Below are positions 58,122 to 64,000 of a stretch of 64,000 bases of DNA, piece after piece. The stretch lies in the NCBI RefSeq assembly GCF_015704865.1, contig NZ_JADQTO010000014.1, positions 21,104-85,103 on the forward strand, in the 5' to 3' direction. Under the pieces are notes generated by a model. The model did no database searches, had not been told where the DNA came from, and was given only the letters and a program-made list of their open reading frames with translations. The position numbers were made by a program, and so were the translations under genes. Every line of letters starts with the position of its first letter. Position 1 is the first letter of the stretch. This stretch comes from Actinoplanes aureus (GTDB lineage Bacteria; Actinomycetota; Actinomycetes; Mycobacteriales; Micromonosporaceae).

Positions 58122-58847
58122 GCTTCCCCACTGCAGGGACAGGCGGGTGGCGGCCCGCTCGGCCCGGATCTCCATCAGGTCTCCGAGGATGATCGCCCGG
58201 TCGACGACCACCGGGCGGTCGTCCGACGCGTAGGTGGTCCGCTCGCTGACGAAGACCGCGCTGCCGGCTCGCCGCTCCAGCACGGCCGCAACGGATTCGT
58301 CGAGCAGGCCCGGGACGATCCGTTCGGTGGCCCGCACGATCGTCACCCCGGCGCTGGCGAGCGCCGCGTAAAGCGACGTCTCCCGGAAGTCCGCGCTGCT
58401 CACCGCGCCGGCGTAGGGCTGCGGGATCCACGAGGTCTGGTGGATCGCCGGCCGCCCGCCGAGCCGGCGCAGCCGTTCCAGGCGCAGCCCCGGCTCGGGC
58501 ACCGCCTCGACCGTGGCCGCCAGCACCTCGGTCGACACCTGGTGTCCCTGCTCGCGCAGGTCGTCGACGAAGCTGCGCAGGGTGTCCACCCGGTACGCCG
58601 CCTGTACCGGCGCGACGTACGTGCCACGGCCGGGCTGCTGCACGATCAGCCCGCCGTCGCGCAGTTCCTGGAGGGCCTGGCGCAGCGTCATCAGCGTCAC
58701 GCCGTACCGCGTGCTGAGCTCCCGCTGCGCCGGCAGCGCGTCGCCGGGCCGGTACTCGCCCGCCTGGATCCGCTCGGCCAGGTCCGCCGCGATCCGCCGG
58801 TAGGCCGGCACCCGGGCGACCAGCGCCGATTCCGCGGGCTCAGCCAT
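58104..58847 (-). CDS. GntR/HutC-family transcriptional regulator (UTRA domain)
   Basis: A 247-aa regulator. Winged HTH: IAADLAERIQAGEYRPGDALPAQRELSTRYGVTLMTLRQALQELRDGGLIVQQPGRGTYV. C-terminal UTRA ligand domain with the typical RRLGGRPAIHQTSWIP and SAVFVSERTTYASDDRPVVVDRAIILG. The ligand is unknown; no transport or catabolic operon is adjacent. ATG 58847 has AGGAGAA 2-6 bases upstream. Confidence 0.9.
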   Translation of the reverse strand: MAEPAESALVARVPAYRRIAADLAERIQAGEYRPGDALPAQRELSTRYGVTLMTLRQALQELRDGGLIVQQPGRGTYVAPVQAAYRVDTLRSFVDDLREQGHQVSTEVLAATVEAVPEPGLRLERLRRLGGRPAIHQTSWIPQPYAGAVSSADFRETSLYAALASAGVTIVRATERIVPGLLDESVAAVLERRAGSAVFVSERTTYASDDRPVVVDRAIILGDLMEIRAERAATRLSLQWGSSLDLR

Positions 58848-58902
58848 GCTTCTCCTGTCGCCGCTTCCTGATCGCCTCAGTCTGGCCCATCCGGCGCGGA
58901 GA

Positions 58903-59817
58903 TCAAGCGGGCACTGCCGGTCCGGGGTGCAGCAGACCGTCGAGCAGATCGCCGTGCTCCTCGACGCGCTCCAGCACCTCGGCCGCGCCGAACTGCTGGG
59001 CCGGCATCTCCCCGGTCGCCATCGCGATGACCTCGTCCCAGGTCAGCGGCGCCGAACCGGTCGGTCGCTCACCCGCCCGCAGCGAATACGGCGTCACCGT
59101 GGTCTTCGCCGCGTTGTTCTGACTCCAGTCGATGAAGACCTTGCCGGGGCGGATGGCTTTCGCCATCTTCGCGGTGATCGAGCCGGGCACCATCCGCGCC
59201 AGCTCTTCCGCCACCTTTTTCGCGTACGCGGAGACGACCTCGGCGTTCTGCGTGCCGGAGACCGGGCAGCACAGCTGCATCCCCTTCTTCCCGGACGTCT
59301 TCGGGTACGCGTCGATCCCGTCCTCGGCGAGCCGGTCGCGCATCAGCATCGCCACCGCACAGCACTCCTTGAGGCCGGCCGGCGCCCCGGGATCCAGGTC
59401 GACGACCATCAGGTCCGGGTCCTCGCCGATCCGCCACTGCGGCGTGTGCAGTTCGAGCGCCGCGAGATTGGCCAGCCAGACGAGCGTGGGCAGGTCGTCG
59501 ACCACCACGAAGTCGATGGTCTCCCGGCTCTTCGTCGACCCGGGCACCGGCAGCGTCGCGAGGCGCACCCAGTCCGGCGTACCCCCGGGTTTGTTCTTTT
59601 CGAAGAAGTGCGTGTCCTCGACGCCGTTCGGGTAGCGGATCCGGGTGACCGCCCGGTCCCGCAGGTGCGGCAGCAGCACCGGCGCGACCCGGGTGTAGTA
59701 GTCGATCACCTCACCCTTGGTGAACCCGGCCGCCGGGTACATGAGCTTGTCGAGATTGGACAGCTCGAGGTCACGGCCGTCGACGGTGACGGTGAAGCGG
59801 CTCCTGGACTCAGGCAT
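58903..59817 (-). CDS. LigD-type NHEJ polymerase/primase domain protein
   Basis: A 304-aa stand-alone archaeo-eukaryotic primase-type polymerase. Metal motif I DLMVVDLDPGAPAG (D-x-D); motif II KTSGKKGMQLCCPV; late block FIDWSQNNAAKTTVTPYSLRAGERPTGSAPLTWDEV. It fills or adds ribonucleotides at broken ends during NHEJ. In many LigD polymerases the motif II reads SxGxKGxH; here Gln replaces that His. It overlaps the upstream ligase gene by 8 bases, and Ku is divergent, so the three NHEJ functions are adjacent but split into separate proteins. Confidence 0.9.
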   Translation of the reverse strand: MPESRSRFTVTVDGRDLELSNLDKLMYPAAGFTKGEVIDYYTRVAPVLLPHLRDRAVTRIRYPNGVEDTHFFEKNKPGGTPDWVRLATLPVPGSTKSRETIDFVVVDDLPTLVWLANLAALELHTPQWRIGEDPDLMVVDLDPGAPAGLKECCAVAMLMRDRLAEDGIDAYPKTSGKKGMQLCCPVSGTQNAEVVSAYAKKVAEELARMVPGSITAKMAKAIRPGKVFIDWSQNNAAKTTVTPYSLRAGERPTGSAPLTWDEVIAMATGEMPAQQFGAAEVLERVEEHGDLLDGLLHPGPAVPA

Positions 59818-60757
59818 CCTCCCCCTCCTCCGCGCACTCGTCGGCCGTCTTGTCGTCGCGCAGCCGGAGGAACCGGGGGAACCGCAGTCGCTTGTCCGGC
59901 GTCCGGTTGCCGTAGCGGATCTCGGCCACCAGTTCCGGGCGTACCCAATGTGCCCCGCGGGAATCCTCCCGTGGCACCGCGCCGGGCACGAACGGTGACT
60001 CGCCCGCCGCGAGCGGCTCGAGCCGCGACAGCAGCTCCTTCTCCGCTGCCGCGCCGATCCCGCCGCCCACCCGCCCGCGAAACGCCAGCCCCTCCGCCGT
60101 CGGTACGCCCACCAGCAGCCCACCCAGCTTCCGCGCGCCGGGCCGCCAGCCGCCGATGACGTAGTCGCCGGTCCGGTCGAACTTCACCTTCACCCAGTCC
60201 GGTGAGCGGCGCCCGGGCAGATAGACCGAGTCGGTGCGCTTGGCCATCACGCCTTCCAGCCGGTTCTCCCGGGCGGCCGCCGCGGTGGCCGCGCCGTCAC
60301 CGAACGCCGGCGGCACCATCCAGCTGGTCCCGCCCAGGTCGAGCTCCTCCAACCGCTCCCGGCGAGCCTGGTACGGCAGCCCGGTGTAGTCGATGCCGTC
60401 CAGGAAGAGCACGTCGAAGATCATGTACGTGACCGGCGCGGTGACCGCCAGACGGGCCGCCCGGCCGGTATCCCGGACGTGCATCCGCTCGGCCAGCGCG
60501 GTGAAGGACGGACGCCCCTTCGCGTCGAAGACCACCATCTCGCCGTCGAGGAGTGTCCCCTCCGGCAGGCGCAGGCCGGCGATCTCCGGATAGGCCACGG
60601 TGACGACCGCCCCGGAGCGTGCGAACAGCTGGGGTGCGCCGCCGGTGAACAGCGCCAGAACCCGTACGCCGTCCCATTTGAACTCGTAGCTCCAGCCCGG
60701 GCCGGTCGGCAGCGGGCCCGCCGTCGCGAGCATCGGGGACAGGGGTGGGCCCGGCAC
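59810..60757 (-). CDS. ATP-dependent DNA ligase (LigD ligase domain / LigC type)
   Basis: About 315 aa. Adenylation lysine K27 in SYEFKWDGVRVL; motif III TYMIFDVLFLDGIDYTGLPY; motif IV LEGVMAKRTDSVYLPG; motif V DWVKVKF; OB-fold tail with WVRPELVAEIRYGNRTPDKRLRFPRFLRLRDDK. It seals breaks with Ku. The start is chosen as GTG 60757 (PGPPLSPMLAT) because TATGGT (60764-60769) lies exactly 6 bases upstream; the frame is open to 60985, opposite Ku. Confidence 0.9.
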   Translation of the reverse strand: MPGPPLSPMLATAGPLPTGPGWSYEFKWDGVRVLALFTGGAPQLFARSGAVVTVAYPEIAGLRLPEGTLLDGEMVVFDAKGRPSFTALAERMHVRDTGRAARLAVTAPVTYMIFDVLFLDGIDYTGLPYQARRERLEELDLGGTSWMVPPAFGDGAATAAAARENRLEGVMAKRTDSVYLPGRRSPDWVKVKFDRTGDYVIGGWRPGARKLGGLLVGVPTAEGLAFRGRVGGGIGAAAEKELLSRLEPLAAGESPFVPGAVPREDSRGAHWVRPELVAEIRYGNRTPDKRLRFPRFLRLRDDKTADECAEEGEDA

Positions 60758-60763
60758 CTGATC

Positions 60764-60769
60764 ACCATA
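60764..60769 (-). promoter_or_regulatory. -10 box (TATGGT) of the DNA ligase gene, leaderless
   Basis: TATGGT on the minus strand, 6 bases before GTG 60757, in the 88-base gap to the divergent ku gene. Confidence 0.5.
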
Positions 60770-60845
60770 GACAGAAGCGTTCACCTTACGCAGGCGTCTC
60801 AGTGATGCCATTCTGATCAGGGGTCCCGACTCGAAGGGTTCGAAC

Positions 60846-61775
60846 ATGCGAGCGATCTGGAAAGGCGCTGTCTCGTTCGGTCTGGTGTCGATCGCGGTGA
60901 AGCTGTATTCGGCGACCGAGGAGAAGGACATCCGGTTCCACCAGGTGCATCGCACCGACGGCGGCCGCATCAAGTACCAGCGCACCTGCTCCGTCGACGG
61001 CGAAGTGGTCAGCTACGACGACATCGCCAAGGGGTACGACATCGGCGGCGGCGAAATGGTGATCCTGACGGACGAGGACTTCGCGGACCTTCCGTTGAGC
61101 ACGTCACGCGCCATCGACGTGCTGGAGTTCGTCCCGGCCGAGCAGATCGACCCGATCCTGTTCGCCAAGGCCTACTACCTCGAGCCGGAGGGTCAGGCGG
61201 CCAAGCCGTACGTGCTGCTCCGCGACGCGCTGCGGGACGCCGACCGGGTGGCGATCGTCAAGATCGCGATCCGCCAGCGGGAGCAGCTGGCCACCCTGCG
61301 GGTCCGCGACGACGTGCTGGTGCTCAACACCATGATGTGGCCGGACGAGGTGCGCACCCCCGATTTCGGCTTCCTCGACGAGGACATCGAGACCCGTCCC
61401 GCCGAGCTGGCGATGGCGAGCTCCCTGATCGACTCGATGGCCGGCAGTTTCAAGGCGGACGACTTCACCGACAACTACCGGGCCGCGCTCCAGGAGGTCA
61501 TCGACGCCAAGGTCGAGGGCCGCGAGGTCGTCCAGCCGGAGGAGGCCGAGGAGGAGCCGGCCGCGGCGATCGACCTGATGGCGGCACTCAAGGCCTCGGT
61601 GGAACGCGCACGCAAGGCACGCGGCGAGGAGGATACGGACGCCAAGCCCGCGAAGAAGTCGGCGCCCGCCAAGAAGGCGGCACCGGCGAAGAAGGCCACC
61701 GCGGCGAAATCGACCAAGTCCACTGCCGCGAGCAAAAGCACCCCTGCCAAGCGGCCCGCTAAGAAGTCTGCGTGA
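60846..61775 (+). CDS. ku: Ku protein, NHEJ end-binding
   Basis: A 309-aa homodimeric Ku: MRAIWKGAVSFGLVSIAVKLYSATEEKDIRFHQVHRTDGGRIKYQRTC, VDVLEFVPAEQIDPILFAKAYYLEPEG, then MASSLIDSMAGSFKADDFTDNYRAALQEVIDAK. The last ~60 residues are Lys/Ala/Pro-rich (KPAKKSAPAKKAAP...), a basic tail that in other actinomycetes binds DNA. It loads onto double-strand ends and recruits LigD. ATG 60846 has GAAGGG 7 bases upstream. Confidence 0.96.
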   Translation: MRAIWKGAVSFGLVSIAVKLYSATEEKDIRFHQVHRTDGGRIKYQRTCSVDGEVVSYDDIAKGYDIGGGEMVILTDEDFADLPLSTSRAIDVLEFVPAEQIDPILFAKAYYLEPEGQAAKPYVLLRDALRDADRVAIVKIAIRQREQLATLRVRDDVLVLNTMMWPDEVRTPDFGFLDEDIETRPAELAMASSLIDSMAGSFKADDFTDNYRAALQEVIDAKVEGREVVQPEEAEEEPAAAIDLMAALKASVERARKARGEEDTDAKPAKKSAPAKKAAPAKKATAAKSTKSTAASKSTPAKRPAKKSA

Positions 61776-61776
61776 C

Positions 61777-61782
61777 TAGTCT
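61777..61782 (+). promoter_or_regulatory. -10 box (TAGTCT) of the Nudix gene, leaderless
   Basis: TAGTCT overlaps the end of the ku stop region and ends 6 bases before GTG 61789. Confidence 0.5.
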
Positions 61783-61788
61783 CGTCGT

Positions 61789-62277
61789 GTGGCGTTGACG
61801 TGGGCTGAGTCTTACCTGGGCAGAGTGCGGGCGAGTGTCGGGGACACCGACACGATCTTCTTCGTCGGGGCGCGCACGCTGGTGCTCGACGACCAGAACA
61901 GGCTGCTGCTGATCCAGCGTTCGGACAACCATCGCTGGGCGATCCCGGCCGGCGCGATGGAGCTCGGCGAGAGCATGCAGGACTGCGCGGTACGGGAGTT
62001 GTGGGAGGAGACCGGGCTGCGGGCCACCTCGCTCACGCCGTACGCGTTCTACTCGGCGTACACCTACACCAACGAGTACCGGCACACGTACCAGCAGGTG
62101 CTGATGAACTTCGTGGTGCACTCCTGGGAGGGTGAGCTGGTCCGGCAGACCGAGGAGAGCGTGGACGCCGGCTTCTTCGCCCTGGACGCGCTGCCCGGCG
62201 GGAAGTCGTTCATCATCGACGAGGCCCTGGCCGATCTCGCCACCTTCCAGGCGACCGGCCGGCTGGTGATGAAGTAG
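61789..62277 (+). CDS. Nudix hydrolase
   Basis: A 162-aa Nudix protein. The box is canonical: GAMELGESMQDCAV-RELWEETGL (G-x5-E-x7-REUxEExGU). It hydrolyses nucleoside-diphosphate-linked compounds; with Ku adjacent, sanitising of damaged nucleotides is one possibility. GTG 61789 is leaderless by the TAGTCT box. The gene is 13 bases downstream of ku. Confidence 0.92.
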   Translation: MALTWAESYLGRVRASVGDTDTIFFVGARTLVLDDQNRLLLIQRSDNHRWAIPAGAMELGESMQDCAVRELWEETGLRATSLTPYAFYSAYTYTNEYRHTYQQVLMNFVVHSWEGELVRQTEESVDAGFFALDALPGGKSFIIDEALADLATFQATGRLVMK

Positions 62278-62334
62278 CCGGCATGACGTAAATCGCGGTG
62301 CGGGTAAGGGTGACCTAAGGCAGGATTGCCCACC

Positions 62335-63636
62335 GTGACCCGTAAACGCCGTCTGGGCCTGGACCTGACCCCGCTTCGCACGTCCCGGGACTTCCGGCTC
62401 GTGTTCATCGGTGGCGTGGTCACGGCGTTCGGGTCGTTCATCAGCTACGTCACGATCCCGTACCAGGTGGCGCAGCTGACCGACGATCCGCTGATGGTCG
62501 GCCTGATCGGCGTCTGTGAGCTGGCCCCACTGCTGATCATGGCGTTCGTGGGTGGCGCGCTCGCCGACTACCTGGACCGCCGGTTGCTGGTCCGGGGCAG
62601 CGAGGCCGCGCTGGCCCTGATCTGCGGCATCCTGCTGTACAACTCACTCGCCGACGAGCCGCACCTGTGGCTGCTCTACGTCGCCGCGTTCCTCTCCGCG
62701 GCCGTCGCCGGCCTGCAGCGACCCGCGCTCGAGGCGATGATCCCGCGCCTGGTGAAGCCGGAACAGCTGCCGGCCACCATGTCGCTCCAATCGCTCGGCA
62801 TGCAGTTCGCCCAGCTCTTCGGCATGCCGCTGGCCGGCATCCTGCTGGCCAACTTCGAGCTCGCCTGGGTGTACGCGTTCGACCTGCTCACCTTCGCGGT
62901 CTCGCTGCTCTGCCTGAGCCTGGTACGCGCGGTCCCGCCACCACCGGCCGCCGACCGCCCGTCGCTGCACAGCGTGATCACCGGCCTGAAGTACGCGAAG
63001 TCCCGCCCCGAGCTGCTCGGCACCTACCTGGTCGACATCAACGCGATGTTCTTCGGCATGCCGTCCGCGCTCTACCCGTTCCTCGCCCAGAAGCTCGGCG
63101 GTCCCAGCGTCCTCGGCCTGCTGTACGCCGCCCCCGCCGTCGGCTCGCTGCTGGCCACCTTCGGGTCGGGCTGGACCGCTCGGGTGCACCGGCACGGCCT
63201 GATGGTGCTCATCGCGGCCGCGTTCTGGGGCGTCGGCATCGTCGGGGTCGGCCTGTCCGGCACGCTCTGGCTGACGCTCTTCTGCCTGGCCTTCGCCGGC
63301 GCCGCCGACATGATCTCCGGCATCTTCCGCATGATCATGTGGAACCAGACCATCCCCGACCATCTGCGCGGGCGGCTGGCCGGGATCGAGATGCTCTCGT
63401 ACACCACCGGCCCGCTGCTGGGACAGCTCCGCGCGGGTGCGATGGCGCGTACCTCGCTCGGTGTCTCCGGCTCCATCTGGCTGGGCGGCGTGCTCTGCGT
63501 GGCGGGCACCCTGGCGCTGGCTGCGGCTCTGCCCAAGTTCGTCCGCTACAACGGCAAGGACGGCATGGCCCTGAAGAAGGCCGCCGACGACGAGTGGGCC
63601 GCCACCGCCGCGGACCGGCGCGCGACGACCCCCTGA
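62335..63636 (+). CDS. MFS transporter (EntS/MFS_3 type)
   Basis: About 433 aa with twelve helices: TRKRRLGLDLTPLRTSRDFRLVFIGGVVTAFGSFISYVTIPYQVAQL, motif A GGALADYLDRRLLVRG, second half FGSGWTARVHRHGLMVL. Resembles EntS-type exporters, similar in plan to those at 26959 and 34799. GTG 62335 or TTG 62326 could initiate. Substrate unknown; no regulator adjoins. Confidence 0.86.
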   Translation: MTRKRRLGLDLTPLRTSRDFRLVFIGGVVTAFGSFISYVTIPYQVAQLTDDPLMVGLIGVCELAPLLIMAFVGGALADYLDRRLLVRGSEAALALICGILLYNSLADEPHLWLLYVAAFLSAAVAGLQRPALEAMIPRLVKPEQLPATMSLQSLGMQFAQLFGMPLAGILLANFELAWVYAFDLLTFAVSLLCLSLVRAVPPPPAADRPSLHSVITGLKYAKSRPELLGTYLVDINAMFFGMPSALYPFLAQKLGGPSVLGLLYAAPAVGSLLATFGSGWTARVHRHGLMVLIAAAFWGVGIVGVGLSGTLWLTLFCLAFAGAADMISGIFRMIMWNQTIPDHLRGRLAGIEMLSYTTGPLLGQLRAGAMARTSLGVSGSIWLGGVLCVAGTLALAAALPKFVRYNGKDGMALKKAADDEWAATAADRRATTP

Positions 63637-63674
63637 CCCGCGTCCCCGATCGCCAACAACGCCACGTTCGACCT

Positions 63675-63728
63675 CATCTCTCTCGGCGAGCCCGCAGGTT
63701 CGGGTCTTCCGCAGCCGAGAGGGAGATG
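63675..63728 (+). promoter_or_regulatory. Inverted repeat in the leader of the small gene at 63731, overlapping its Shine-Dalgarno
   Basis: CATCTC-TCTCGGC (63675-63687) pairs with GCCGAGA-gg-GAGATG (63714-63728) with one 2-base bulge; CCCG/CGGG can pair inside the loop. The right arm contains the AGGGAG Shine-Dalgarno (63720-63725) of the small gene, so the hairpin could hide it, or it may be the terminator of the MFS gene. Confidence 0.45.
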
Positions 63729-63730
63729 CG

Positions 63731-63862
63731 ATGGAGCGGGCACGAACACACGAGGACCGGTCACGGCACGAGCCGATCCGGGAATGGATCCGGCGCAACG
63801 CACCGATCTGGACCGCTGCCGTGACCACGGCACGGGCTGTCTGGGAGATCCTCGGCGGGTGA
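63731..63862 (+). CDS. Small protein of 43 aa, unknown function
   Basis: ATG 63731 to TGA 63860-63862 encodes MERARTHEDRSRHEPIRE..., then an amphipathic/hydrophobic stretch (WIRRNAPIWTAAVTTARAVWEILGG). A good Shine-Dalgarno (AGGGAG) sits 6 bases upstream. No family is recognised; the C-terminal half might touch the membrane. A leader hairpin overlaps the ribosome site. Confidence 0.5.
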   Translation: MERARTHEDRSRHEPIREWIRRNAPIWTAAVTTARAVWEILGG

Positions 63863-64000
63863 GGCGGGCGAAGCCCGCGAACCCGGAGCGACCACGTCGG
63901 TCAGCCCGGCGGCGGCGTGACAAGGGTGTGGCGGCCGGGCCCGGGCCGGGGCGCCCCAACAGGGTCCAGGGGGTACAAGAAATATGTGTTTTGTTTTTTT
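63863..64000. other. Non-coding window end with an abrupt A/T-rich tail
   Basis: Bases 63863-63960 are very GC-rich with a short GGCCCGGGCC-type palindrome near 63935; 63966-64000 change abruptly to A/T-rich sequence ending in a run of T. I see no gene here. It may be the edge of a lower-GC segment or of an assembled contig. Confidence 0.4.

Noticed and set aside
1..64000. tRNA or rRNA genes
   Set aside because: Reading both strands for T-loop (GGTTCGANTCC) and CCA-end patterns gave no cloverleaf, and no rRNA-like conserved blocks were seen. A tRNAscan run would be decisive.
1..64000. CRISPR array, insertion sequence or prophage
   Set aside because: No regularly spaced repeats, transposase, integrase or phage structural gene was found; the only tandem repeat is a 14-bp duplication at 42284.

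Overview
The window reads as chromosomal DNA of a high-GC actinomycete, most likely a filamentous Micromonosporaceae member close to Actinoplanes. The basis is the GC-rich codon use with many GTG starts, the cell-division protein SepH, the DUF3027 and DUF2530 proteins, a bacterial XPB helicase, a mycobacterial-type SerC and futalosine-pathway menaquinone genes. I found no rRNA, tRNA, CRISPR array, insertion sequence, integrase or phage gene. About 67 protein genes are described; the first is cut by the window edge.

Layout. 1-6.7 kb: an MMPL transporter fragment, a histidine kinase/response regulator pair, a quinone oxidoreductase, an acetyltransferase, a single-domain response regulator, and an overlapping ECF sigma / anti-sigma / S66 peptidase operon. 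6.8-12.7 kb: a secreted neprosin-like protein, cysteine dioxygenase with rhodanese, a lipoprotein, a TetR regulator and a two-gene polysaccharide-export ABC transporter. 12.7-15.3 kb: two divergent paralogous secreted proteins with an M15-peptidase-like metal site, each behind what looks like a c-di-AMP (ydaO/yuaA) riboswitch; this is the most striking locus. 15.3-20.4 kb: GH65 phosphorylase, beta-phosphoglucomutase-like hydrolase, an RsbW-like ATPase and an orphan MsmK/UgpC-type ATPase, which fit import and phosphorolysis of alpha-glucosides. 20.6-31.3 kb: a CDP-alcohol phosphatidyltransferase, PspC and DUF4230 proteins, acyl-CoA dehydrogenase, nitroreductase, aldose epimerase, MFS exporter, PdxH, citrate synthase and SerC.

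31.7-44.3 kb: SepH, a 2'-5' RNA ligase, a compact TetR/membrane-protein switch, a MarR/MFS pair, an NCS2 purine permease, DUF2530, DUF3027, further MFS proteins and futalosine hydrolase MqnB. 44.3-51.1 kb: a GH1 beta-glucosidase / MFS / secreted dipeptidase-like operon, MqnD, a cold-shock protein and a HAD phosphatase. 51.2-63.9 kb: a DNA-repair-rich stretch (helicase-associated protein, XPB, a split LigD polymerase/ligase pair and Ku) interrupted by a GtrA / polyprenyl-phosphate glycosyltransferase / GT39-like membrane glycosylation module, followed by a Nudix hydrolase, an MFS protein and a small gene.

Regulation. Many genes have a TANNNT -10 box exactly 6-7 bases before an ATG or GTG, the signature of leaderless mRNAs; I used it to choose several starts. 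Other genes are coupled through 1-8 base overlaps. Several operator-like palindromes, strong terminators and one set of PHO-box-like 11-bp direct repeats are listed as separate features.
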